Shown here: in pieces, positions 11,601 through 20,766 of the stretch | How the letters are laid out: each line of letters starts with the position of its first letter | Position numbering within the stretch: position 1 is the first letter of the stretch | Assembly (NCBI GenBank): GCA_022829145.1 | Contig: CM040746.1 | Span: 14,943,790-15,007,789 of the forward strand | From: Albula goreensis | Lineage: Eukaryota; Chordata; Actinopteri; Albuliformes; Albulidae | Direction: 5' to 3' | DNA length: 64,000 nucleotides | Translations under genes and position numbers: made by a program | The notes under the pieces: model-generated | What the model was told of the DNA's origin: nothing | The model's database searches: none | Seen by the model: only the letters and a program-made list of their open reading frames with translations

Positions 11601-12276
11601 CAGTCCTTTCAATGGCCAATTATAAAAAACATATTATAATAAAAACAAAGCAAGTATGAGGGCCATGACATTTATCATGGGCTAATTACCATGTGTACGT
11701 ATCTCAACCATCTCCGCTGTCAAGACTGGTGAGCTTTCAAACAGCCAGAGGCTGAATTCTTTCATGAATAACATCTTGCTTTTATCTCATCAATCTATCT
11801 GTGTCTTACTACAGGCAGTGAGGAATTATATGAGAACAGAGTGCAAGTGCCATGGGCTCTCTGGATCCTGCACGCTGAGGACTTGCTGGAGAAAGATGCC
11901 TCCATTTCGTGAAGTGGGCAACCGACTGCTGGAGAGGTTCCATGGGGCCTCCAAGGTGATGGGGGGGAACGACGGCAAAACGTTGATCCCTGTAGGGCGG
12001 AACATCAAGCCGCCAGACAAGCAGGACCTCATCTACTCGGCTGAGTCCCCAGATTTCTGCCTGCCCAACCGGAAGACAGGTTCCGCGGGTACACGTGGGC
12101 GTGTGTGCAACAGCACTGCCCTGGACATGAGCGGCTGTGACCTCCTCTGCTGCGACCGTGGCTACAGGGATGAGACGGTGGTCTATGAGGAGAACTGCCT
12201 CTGCAGGTTCCACTGGTGCTGCGTGGTGCAGTGCAAGAAGTGCTCTGTCAGGAAAAAACTCAGTCTCTGCATGTAG
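4474..12276 (+). CDS. wnt6: Wnt6 secreted signalling protein (four exons)
   Basis: Join of 4474-4550, 7285-7505, 10555-10853 and 11815-12276: 1059 nt, 352 residues plus stop. Wnt6 is a secreted palmitoleoylated glycoprotein that activates Frizzled/LRP receptors, mainly from epithelia. Residues 1-23 form a hydrophobic signal peptide. The mature chain begins LWWAVGSPLVMDP, a Wnt6 hallmark. I count 24 mature cysteines (C40 to C351), the full Wnt set. N-glycosylation sequons sit at N85 (NCT) and N298 (NST). CKCHGLSGSC at 209-218 holds the acylated serine, S215. The C-terminal CLCRFHWCC motif is at 327-335. Length is close to human WNT6 (365). The start has a strong Kozak context (A at -3, G at +4). 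Every intron is GT-AG and phase-consistent. No frameshift or missing key residue is seen. The chain ends in Met after the last Cys. wnt10a lies 14.2 kb downstream on the same strand. Whether this is teleost wnt6a or wnt6b cannot be settled here. Confidence 0.97.
4562..4610. repeat. (AAT)n-(ATT)n palindromic microsatellite
   Basis: About eleven AAT units (one changed to AAC) run directly into ATT units, so the tract can fold back on itself. It begins about 12 bases after the wnt6 exon 1 donor site. Confidence 0.88.
5597..5683. repeat. (CT)n polypyrimidine tract
   Basis: About 85 bases of nearly pure CT repeats with CC and CCTCCAC interruptions, in wnt6 intron 1. Confidence 0.9.
6593..6619 (-). 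repeat. (CCCCCT)n tract, minus-strand G-quadruplex motif
   Basis: Four C5 runs separated by single T (6593-6597, 6599-6603, 6605-6609, 6611-6615), then CCC at 6617-6619. On the minus strand this reads as G5 runs with one-base loops, a textbook intramolecular G-quadruplex motif on the wnt6 template strand. It lies about 665 bases before exon 2. Confidence 0.85.
7285..7505 (+). CDS. wnt6: wnt6 coding exon 2
   Basis: This exon completes codon 26 and encodes residues 27-99 plus the first base of codon 100. It contains AVGSPLVMDPNSICRK, the first four mature cysteines (C40, C54, C75, C86), the Wnt signature REC-QHQF-R--RWNC at 73-86, and the N-glycosylation site N85. The donor is gtaagg at 7506. 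The split codon G|AT gives Asp100 of QQDIRETAF, as in other Wnt6 proteins. Confidence 0.96.
7506..10554 (+). other. wnt6: wnt6 intron 2
   Basis: A 3.0-kb intron with donor gtaagg and acceptor gtgcag. No coding potential or recognisable transposon is seen. Its one distinctive element is a perfect CTCF-type word at about 8.7 kb, listed separately. Confidence 0.85.
8698..8711 (+). promoter_or_regulatory. CTCF-type motif in wnt6 intron 2
   Basis: CCAGCAGAGGGCAG matches the vertebrate CTCF core consensus CCASYAGRKGGCRS at all 14 positions. It lies in otherwise AT-rich sequence. Occupancy is inferred from sequence only. Confidence 0.5.
10555..10853 (+). CDS. wnt6: wnt6 coding exon 3
   Basis: This exon encodes residues 100-199. 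It contains DIRETAFVYAVTAAGVTHAV, the Wnt helical-core signature, then ACSMG--LQCGC (C123, C131, C133) and WEWGGCGDDVEFG (C159), ending in LHNNEAGRL. The ATATTCGG start follows the acceptor at 10551-10554. The donor is gtatgt after a complete codon, so the next intron is phase 0, as in other Wnt genes. Confidence 0.96.
10854..11814 (+). other. wnt6: wnt6 intron 3
   Basis: A 961-base intron with donor gtatgt and acceptor tactacag. It contains a patch at about 10975-11127 rich in CACATGTG-like words, which resembles a patch in wnt10a intron 2, and a T-rich run near 11.2 kb. Confidence 0.85.
10975..11127. repeat. CACATGTG-rich dispersed repeat, copy 1
   Basis: TTCACACGT, TTAACATGT, CTCACATGTGCCA, TTTCACATCTG, GCTCACATACTG and TTTCACATGTAGG recur within about 150 bases. 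The same word order (TTAACATGTTAAC, CTCACAATATGCCA, TTTCACATATGAAGATTTCAGCTCA) appears near 31.2 kb in wnt10a intron 2. This suggests two decayed copies of one unclassified element. Confidence 0.45.
11815..12276 (+). CDS. wnt6: wnt6 coding exon 4 (acylation site and C-terminal domain)
   Basis: This exon encodes residues 200-352 and the TAG stop. It holds AVRNYMRTECKCHGLSGSC with the lipid-accepting serine S215, then TCW, PPFREVGNRLLERFHGASKVMG and the Wnt6-type linker. The cysteine-rich C-terminal domain follows, with SPDFC at 277-281, GTRGRVCN, CDLLCC at 307-312 and CLCRFHWCC at 327-335, ending LSLCM. Sixteen of the 24 mature cysteines are here. Confidence 0.97.
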   Translation, partial: AVRNYMRTECKCHGLSGSCTLRTCWRKMPPFREVGNRLLERFHGASKVMGGNDGKTLIPVGRNIKPPDKQDLIYSAESPDFCLPNRKTGSAGTRGRVCNSTALDMSGCDLLCCDRGYRDETVVYEENCLCRFHWCCVVQCKKCSVRKKLSLCM

Positions 12277-12769
12277 AACATCCCGGAGAGACAATTCAAC
12301 AGCAAAGACAGGAAACACCATTGAACTGGATGCTGTTGGCTGGTCCATGTCCAGGAAGCTCTAATACCTTTTGTGCTGGGGTGCTTCTGATGGATTTTTG
12401 GCCATGTCCACTCATGAATATTCAAAAAGAGAAAGTAAAAGAGTACACTTTCAGCTTCAACAAGGGCTCAACTGTCAGTCAAGCACGCTAAGCTGAGTAC
12501 CTGTTCATTAAATATTTTATCTATGCAGCCAATGTAGGATTTGCCTGTAGGACTCTGAAAAAGAGAACTCATCTGCAGCTTCTAGCACTGAAATGAAGGA
12601 CTCGATTGAAGTTTCTAGAACTCTACAACAGAAGAATGGAGTCTCAGATGACAGCATAAAATGGACACTCATAGCCGAATCTTGGATCGGATGAGGTTGG
12701 TTTCTAGAGTTTTATAACTGGACTTTGAGTCTGGCACTGTGAAATGACTTTACCCCTCAAATGGGTGAA

Positions 12770-12775
12770 AATAAA
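12770..12775 (+). terminator. wnt6: Candidate wnt6 polyadenylation signal (AATAAA)
   Basis: This is the first canonical AATAAA after the stop codon, 494 bases downstream, in a T/A-rich context. Assignment is by position only. Confidence 0.5.
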
Positions 12776-12965
12776 TAAGCACAACCGTTTATGATAAAAC
12801 TCATTCTGCTGATATGATGGACACTTTATATGGTAAATCATGTTTTTTGTTTGTTTGTTTGTTTTGTTGCTATCACTGGTAATATTATAAACAAATGACA
12901 ATTTTCAAAAAGGGAAATCATGCATCCATGGGAAGACAGTTGCCTGGATATGGTTACAGATCACA

Positions 12966-13112
12966 GCCTGTATTCATAAAGCTTCCCATAATAGGAGTCT
13001 GATCCAGGATCAGCTTTCCCCTTTCTGTATCCTAACTTTATTCATTATGAGCTATGAAGAAACCAATCCAAGCTTAGCACTCCTATTCTGAGACAATTTA
13101 CAAATACGGGCC
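12966..13112. mobile_element. Palindromic MITE-like element
   Basis: The left end GCCTGTATTCATAAAGC..AATAGGAGT and the right end ACTCCTATTCTGAGA..AATACGGGC form imperfect terminal inverted repeats of about 35 bp, with GATCCAGGATCAG just inside the left one. Repeats with a CGTATTCATAAAGC end and a GATC(C/T)AGGATCAG core are abundant nonautonomous palindromic elements in teleost genomes (my recollection of the family, not a search). It is about 147 bp with no coding capacity. The arms differ at several positions, so it is an old copy. Confidence 0.7.
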
Positions 13113-13299
13113 ATTAACTTTATTTATAGGTGTTTCATTGAAAAATATGAATGTGCACTTTGAATATGAGTTGTGTCAAAGAGGAAAATGCTTTCCAGTA
13201 ATATGAATGTGTTTGCTTTAATTAATATAACATTACAGCTTTTCTTTTTATCCTCTGCTATGTATAGTTCTATCATGTAACCTTATAAGTGTGACCCGG

Positions 13300-13760
13300 T
13301 TGGTACAATGTTAGATATTGGTTAACGGTTGGTGTCAGAGCCCAACCCTGACTCATCTCTGAGTCTGAACCATTGCTAATCAATCAGCAGCCAGTATTGG
13401 TCTAGTAAGGCCTCATTGCAATTCTCCTACAACATCCCATTAATCAGCAACCATTGTTGATGTTCAAAAGTTCCCACTCTCTACCAACAGATGTTTTTGC
13501 AACTTTAGCTAACTCATGTCAGGGTCAGTTTAGCCTTATGTCAACTACCAGCATTGGCACACAGTTGAATGCCTAAAAACAGACAGGCACCAGCCCATGT
13601 TGATCACAGTTTGATATAGTGAAATAGCCCAACATATGTTGAAAAGAGCAAACCGCACCAACTTGGATGAGTATTGTAATGCCATTACTGGTAGCCAATG
13701 TTGGAGCATTCTTGATGATCCATTGAGCTGCTGACAAGCAAACCTAACATTGGCTCCATC
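13300..13760. repeat. Diffuse degenerate repeat around a CCAnnnTTGG word
   Basis: Short related words recur at rough intervals: ATCAGCAGCCAGTATTGG at 13383, ATCAGCAACCATTGTTGA at 13443 (exactly 60 bases on), CCAGCATTGG near 13547, and GCCAATGTTGG near 13692. This may be a decayed tandem or dispersed repeat. The alignment is by eye and weak. Confidence 0.3.
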
Positions 13761-16700
13761 ATAAAAATGAAATAAGGCCAACATATGGGCTGCTAGGTCA
13801 CATTTACTGGAAATATGCAATGTATGAGTTTTGCACTGGAAAAACAGACTGCACCACAATTCAAAGAAAAGTGTTGAAATGGTTGTGCTGTTTTTATCCA
13901 CATTTTAAAGAAATAAAGTGATGAAACCTCTTACATACAACATATCTTGAAATATGGAATATACATGTTATTTTATATAATATACAGTGATAACTGTAGC
14001 TGTGTTCTGTTAAATTATGTACCAGATAAAACAGCATTTTCTCATTTGCAGCTTGTTGTATTTGTAGCTATGTATTTATTGGTGTGATATAGCACATGAG
14101 TAAGAAAGCCAGAATAATGGGTTGCCCATAGCCTGTCTCAGAATTCCTGTATATATTGTTAATTTCATTGATGCTTTATTTTTTCAAGCTCATACAAACA
14201 ATCCACTGTACACAAATAACAAAAATATTCTACAAAAAGCATTCATTACAATATGCACCAAAAAAGAAGGTGAATCAAATATGAATTTTAAGGTACCCAA
14301 CAAGGTTAGTTGTTATAAATGTTCTGTCAAAATAACCAAAATATATTGTATACTTTCTGTCATATGTATTCTTTCTCCCATTGGTCTATTATCAAAATAC
14401 AGCACTACATTTGTTTTTACATTTAATCTCACTGCGTATTATTCATGCCTCCTCCAGCTACCCAGACTCCTCTCTGACCAAGACAAAGATTTTGATGAAC
14501 AAGCCTTTTTTGAAGATGGATTCATACAACTCATGTCACTTTTTCCTTCCATTGACCTTAAGAACAGTAAGTGAGTGTTGTTCTAAGCGGTTGAATTCAG
14601 AATGGTTCAAAGCTGACTAACTTGCATCCCAGTCCTTTTTTGGCCTCACTCTCTGGATCCTTTGACTCCAATCCTAGTCTGCAACTCAACAGAAAAGAGG
14701 TGTTGTTTTGAGATATTTATGAAGGTGGAGAATGCCCCTTCTCTCTTAGTATTAGCATTGCAAGTTTACACAAGTTAATATTTTCCTGGAATTTGGTGTA
14801 TGGAGCCAATGGTACTAAAAACAGAGGTGGGTTGAATAGGAGAATGATGCCAGAAACACTGTCCTGAAGGTATGATTCTGTGATGCAAGCATGGTACTGG
14901 TGCATTGACATGGGCACGCACAGAGAGCAGCTCCTCAGACATAAGTTGAACTTCAGGGTTTCCCATTGTGTACTGCACCAGCAGAATCTTGTGATTTTGA
15001 ATAAGTCCTTCTGTGATTTTTGTTTGTCCTGTGCAGATGGTACAACTAAATAGCTGTCATTGGAAGTGCATATCTGTTTTAAAGTGTACAATAGTCATAC
15101 TTCTGTGACTATAAATGTGAACCAGTGTGAATGGCATTTTCTGACTGATACAACCACCTCTTCATTTCAAACGGCTTTTTGTCAATGAACACTTTGCACT
15201 GTAGAGAGGCTGGCCTTCACCTGTTGAGTGGCTGAAGCTGAGTTTACTCCATAGTAAAGTAGAGCAATATTGTCTATTCTCCTATTCTATGGTCTTCTGC
15301 TACTACTCTTTAACGTGCTGTGATTGTACACATGTTGGCCAAGTAATATCAAAGAACGATGCTATTAGTTTAGAATTACAGTAGCTTAGAATCACAGTAA
15401 TTTACCCTCGCTATGTCAATAGTAACATATTAGTTACCACATACCTAAAAAGGTTGTCAATTAGCTTTTTAGCCTCTGTAATCCGTGTTATCTTTGTTCA
15501 TAACAGTTTAGTAAATGTGCTTCCCCTGTGCTAACTGTGGGAAAGAGGGAAGTAAGCAGTTGGAAAGATACAGAAAAAGCGCATCTGGGGCTGGCCTGAC
15601 AGGGGAACTGGAGAGAGTGTTTTTTGACAAGCGGTGGCTGTCGTTTGGTCTATTGATTTTGGAGAAGTGTGATTGTATCATTTTTTTTCCCTTTTAGACT
15701 TGTTGTTAGTGAGGCATTCATTTATGTGTGACGTTGGTGTGATTCATTGGGAAGTTGAGCTGACAGAAAGGCGGCTGCATCGGACGCTGTAGTGCAGTCC
15801 CAGGACCTCAATTATAGAATTTGTGTAGATTTAATACTAAATTTGGAAATAACCATTTCATAAATTGTGGATATGCGTGATTAATAAAATATGCAGAGGA
15901 ATGAGAGAAGCAGTTTAAGTTTCACGTTTGCATGTTTCATTTAGCCTACTTTGATTAGCCTACTGATTACCACCTCTTGTGTTTTTGGTTTGGTTAGTTA
16001 GAGTAGGTAGGTAGGCTTTGGTCTGTGTTTTAGTTAGATAGTTAGCTTTCAACATTCATTTCTAGCCAGCTACATTTAGTTGTGTTCTTTTCTTTGGCAA
16101 CAGTTTTGTGTGCTTGTCTGTCTGTATAAATATATATATATTTTACTGTTGTTTCCCCATCCACTCCCCTGCAGTTATTTTATTATATCCCGGTCTAAAC
16201 CTGTTATGCACCCCCTCAGATACCCCTAGACTACCAGGGTTGTAGCATAATAATAATCTTTTCAGCTTCCCATGTTTGTGATGAAAGAACAGTCAAGAAC
16301 AGCTTGCTCCAATAGTCAGTTTGTTGTTTGTGATGGTATCCAAACTCCAGTACTGTATTCATTGTCTTTGCTATTGTGTTACGGTATGTTTGACGGAAAG
16401 TATTCATCTGAAGTCTGTGATAATTCCTTTTTTAACTCTCTTCATTTATGTCCAAACAAATGTCACTGTTGACAGTGAATTGGGGCATTTCTTTACAGAT
16501 GGTGTCCATAATCACTGTCATTAGCATACTTAATGAAGGGTATCTCAGGGCAGTTGTGACAACAGTCATCTGTGAAGATAAATTATCTGGTGACATTATA
16601 AATTAAAATGGTTGTATTCACACCCAAAAATATTGTATTGCCAGACCACATGCAATTGACAAAAAAAATCAGAAGAAAGGAATGTAGCTAACAACAAAAT

Positions 16701-17429
16701 TAAAAGTTAATTTCTTCATTTAAAAGTAAAGTTTTGTTCCACTAGATTTTTTCCATGTAAAACAAATGTTGGTCCTGTTCACTTTCCCCAGAACCTTGCC
16801 AGGACTGAAAACATGTCAATTCTAGTCTCTTCACACTAGATGGGGCTATCTGAATGGTGTTGTTTTCTCAGTGTTAGCACATTGAAGAAATAAGTTTGCG
16901 TTATTGTTAGACTGCTAAAATTCATGCTGTAACATTGTTGTTATCTAGAGTTTATGGACTCCCTAACTATTAGAGAACATCACTGATTCATGTACTTTGT
17001 CAATGCATACTGAGCTTTTAGATACCCTCTGCACCACAGAGTTAATGTGTTTTCACTGAGGCATTCCTTTCCCAGCATCCCTTTGTGTCACTACTGTGGT
17101 CCTGCCCTGCCACCTATATGGACTCCTGTTTCTCTTCTCTATCTAGGCATTCTGTGCAATCCATTTAACATTAAGGCTTTTAAAAAGAGCTTAAAGGTCC
17201 AGGCTGTCACTGTAGGACTTTACTCAGTATTTCACATCTCTGTCAATGTATATTTTCCCAATATTCAATAGATTTTGTGTATGGCTGTGAATATACTTGT
17301 TTCTATACTTCACTGTATATCTGTGTCATCAACACTAGGATGAGGATATTGACGAAAACTTGATGTTAAGGAAGCAAATTCATGCAAATGATGTGTAGCC
17401 TGCATAATTGTTATTTTTTATAATTACAA

Positions 17430-17438
17430 GATCAAAGC
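17430..17438 (-). promoter_or_regulatory. TCF/LEF-type motif
   Basis: GATCAAAGC is the reverse complement of GCTTTGATC, an exact match to the TCF/LEF consensus SCTTTGATS. It lies between wnt6 and wnt10a. Confidence 0.3.
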
Positions 17439-18618
17439 AATGTGCAAGCTTACCAAAAATGAAGACACATTATGATGTCAATGTGATGACAGCAGAAAAT
17501 AAAGCATCTTTCTATGTGTGTTTGAGCAGAGTGGATAGGTTCAGTTCTTAAGTCAGATTATCAGGGCTTACAGAGAGAGCAGGTTTTGAATGAGTGCGAG
17601 CATAATTTTAAATACATCTCATCATCCAGCAATAGTCTTCAAGCAACTTTTTACAAGGTAGATCATCATGCCATTGAAGCCTGGACTTGTAATGATAATA
17701 AATACACTACCATCATTCACAAAGTAATTCGCCTGGTGCAAATTTTACACTGAAACTGTTAATATGACAAATCCATTCACTTTCATTTTCCGACATTAGT
17801 CGTTGATCAAATCAGTTGATATGGATCTTTTCACATTGTGAAGCTTGAAGGGAATATTGCAGTGGAACCTGTCTAGCAGTATTTGCAAAGAACCCTGTGC
17901 AGATGTTAATATCATCACACTTCATATCCATGTGCGGGTGAGTCATCCGCAGCATGCACGCAAACACCTCTGCACACTAAGCAGTTGATCCTGCACTGTA
18001 ATTATATCTCATTACTGATCGCCACACACACAATACATCAAAAGAAAACAGGAAATTTGATATCTCTCAAAAAGCGTATGTGTCCATGGGCAACAAGGGT
18101 GGGTCACTGCCACTGTTAAGGACTGGATAGTATCTTAATTCCTAACAAGGTGTTAAGGTATTTGTTAAAGCTGAAAACATTGTTTTGTGTTGGTGAAAGT
18201 AGTCAGACATAGTTTTGTCATTCTGGAGGAGGTAGACCAGACTGTTTGTCTGATCTGTCAGGATCAAAAAAGGAACGTCTTTCCTCTATTAGAGGTAATC
18301 TAGGTTAAATAATTACAAGCTCTGGAAGAGCCAAGAAATTAATGAATACAGTGTTATTTTTGGCTGACGAATGAAACATAGTGAAATGTAGTCGGAAATG
18401 AAATAAACATAGTTGGCTTGGTACTTGTGTGTATTACTTGATTATTGATGTTGGGACATTTCAGGCACATGGACAAGAAGGGATGCCAGCAAAGTCCTGT
18501 GTGTGACTCAATCCACTGTTCCTTAGTCAATATTAAAAGCTGAGCTCAGATTCAGTTATGAATGATATGTTGTACATGTAATTTTCCCATTAGTTCCCTG
18601 CTGCCTCTGATTTACAGA

Positions 18619-18627
18619 CATCAAAGG
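18619..18627 (-). promoter_or_regulatory. TCF/LEF-type motif
   Basis: CATCAAAGG is the reverse complement of CCTTTGATG, an exact match to SCTTTGATS. ACAAAG follows a few bases later. Confidence 0.3.
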
Positions 18628-19540
18628 AAACAAAGGCTTTTCGCCCCGACTATGAGTCTCATCCAAATAAATATGTGCGGTAAGATACCTGGACCTGCCT
18701 CATTTGAACTAGGCTTCTGACAATTTCACAAAAATGAAAACATAACCCACAATATAATTGCATAGTTACTGAATAATGCAAAGCCACATTACTTTCAGGG
18801 AAACAAAGATAACCCACAGGCAATTTTTGCAATGTCTTGTCTGCGAAATATAATATTTCTACAAAGACCAGTAAACTGAATCACTATCAACTGTGAGACT
18901 TTAGTGATTCTGACTCAGACATAAATTATTCATAGCCTTACAGTTTTGCTAACCTTTCCAGTCATACTACTGCAGTTATTTTAACTGATATTATTTTCTG
19001 TCAACAATTCAATAAAACTCAAGGAATAAAAGGTGAACGTTGAAGGCATCATGGTCTCTTTGGTGGTCACACACTTAAGGAACATAAAGGTATGTTTGTA
19101 AGAACTTCAATGGGGCTAAATTTGGAAAATAAAATAAAATCCTATATTTTTTCCACTACAGTCAGCCCTATATATAACAAAATGATAATAATAAATCATT
19201 AAAGTATGTATATACATGTTCAGTTCTATTAAACACTCTCAAATAGGACAGAGAATCATATACTTTTTTGTAGCTCTCTGTTTAAGGTCACACTCTTCAG
19301 TTAGAGTATGAAGAACCCCTTTGACAGGTTGATCATTTCCTCTGTGCATATCATCTCATGTCAAAGGGCCCTTTTTTCTCTGCCGCACTGTTTTTCTGGT
19401 TCCCATGGTTTCCCTATTTCACTAGTACACACATGTATTTGCTTGTTAGAAAATTGTTGCTGGAGGACAGACATGTAATTGCCTTACCTCTGCTGTTTTC
19501 CTCTCATTCCTCCTCAAAAAATGTCAGCTTAGAAGCAAAC

Positions 19541-19600
19541 ACAAACTTAAGTGTCTACTGTGAACTTAACATGAACTTAAGTGTCTACTTTGAACTTAAG
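19541..19600. repeat. Two-copy 31-bp direct repeat (ACTTAAGTGTCTACT)
   Basis: AAACTTAAGTGTCTACTGTG and GAACTTAAGTGTCTACTTTG occur 31 bases apart, with AACTTAAG repeated again at about 19592 and 19622. This is a small local tandem duplication. Confidence 0.7.
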
Positions 19601-20531
19601 TCTTCACCTTACATTTGACACAAACTTAAGTTTTTGTAATGGTTTGGTGCACAGATGAATGCATTTTTATTGAAATTCCACAGTTAATCATGCTATTCAT
19701 TCATCTAGGATTTCTTAATCTATTTATGGGGAAGCTTGGACATTTTTTGAAATTCTTACATTTCATTATTTCCATTTTAAATGGTAACAGACAATGTTAC
19801 TGAAGCAAAACCTGACCATCATATATTGTACTTTTTGTGTAGGTACATAAGTGTGTGCACACAACTCAGAATTTATTGGTTCAACAGATTTCCAGGAAAA
19901 AGTACAGCTGTGATAAGAGCAACATGAAAAGCCTGCTTCTCAAATTTAAGGACCAACAAAGGTCTGTCTTACACTTGTAATATTAATTAATAAGGGCAGG
20001 CAAGGTAGCGGTAGTACAGGTCCATTGGACTGTCTTACCTGAAGGAAAAGGAAATTCCTCTCTGTGTGTCTCTTTACCTTCCCACACAATGTTGTGGTGG
20101 GGGCAGGGTGAATGACACTATTCTAGTGATGGGAGAGTTGGCCAAGCCGCCAGGCCAAACTAAATATTATCATTTCAAATTAATGGTTTTTATTTCTGTA
20201 ATGAAAATGTGTTTCTGTTTTTCTAATTCATGCTCCATGGCCTCTTTTTTTGGATTCTAAGTGTAACTAAGTGGAATTTAATTCATTAATTTAATTATTA
20301 AGTTAATTTAATTGATTGATTGATAGTTTATGTAGGTTACAGCCATTACACTTCTGTGTGTCTGAACCTCATCACCGGTGCTGGCTTATTGAATCTAATA
20401 TTGAAATCAGCTTTTGGCAATATGTAAATACATGTACGAATTTCAATCATGAAGCATTGATTTTAAATATTTCTGCAGTCTAAGAGGGGATTCGTGATAT
20501 TTGCAATTTAATTAGACAGGGAATTGGGTTT

Positions 20532-20540
20532 CCTTTGATC
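20532..20540 (+). promoter_or_regulatory. TCF/LEF-type motif
   Basis: CCTTTGATC is an exact match to SCTTTGATS, the third in about 3.1 kb of this intergenic region. Confidence 0.3.
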
Positions 20541-20739
20541 AATGTTAAATCTGTAACAGTATAATTAAGATTAAAACACAAGTTGAAAGGATAATAAGTA
20601 TATGTGACCCAATCTTTGCTAAAATATCTTAAGGTCCAAGTACCATCATTCCACCCTTGTATGACACGTTTGTGCATGATAACTAGGGGCACTATGGAAG
20701 TCTATGACTTTTGATCACACTTCATCTCTCAATGTCACA

Positions 20740-20766
20740 GCTCCTGTGAGAGTTCCTCACAGGAGC
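20740..20766. repeat. Perfect 11-bp hairpin, 5-base loop
   Basis: GCTCCTGTGAG at 20740-20750 pairs with CTCACAGGAGC at 20756-20766 around AGTTC. No T-run or wider pairing suggests a microRNA precursor. The next 350 bases, with two ACCAAATTT words, may belong to a dispersed repeat that I cannot classify. Confidence 0.6.

Larger units (their letters stand above)
12277..13920 (+). other. wnt6: wnt6 3' UTR and proximal downstream DNA
   Basis: The first AATAAA downstream of the stop is at 12770-12775, giving a 3' UTR of about 0.5 kb. A second AATAAA at 13912-13917 would give about 1.65 kb. A MITE-like element lies between them, which favours the proximal site, but the sequence cannot decide. No coding frame is recognisable. 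Confidence 0.6.

Noticed and set aside
11809..12348. 179-codon minus-strand open frame opposite wnt6 exon 4
   Set aside because: Shadow of the GC-richer coding exon; there is no recognisable product.
14122..14574. 150-codon open frame in the intergenic region
   Set aside because: No domain, AT-rich composition, no splice-consistent neighbours and no family I recognise.
17047..17271. Possible LINE 3' end (AFKKSLK)
   Set aside because: The short match to the FKK-LKTHLF tail seen in some LINEs is too weak alone, with no flanking RT motifs.
20740..20766. MicroRNA precursor
   Set aside because: The stem is only 11 bp with a 5-base loop; flanking bases do not extend the pairing to precursor length.
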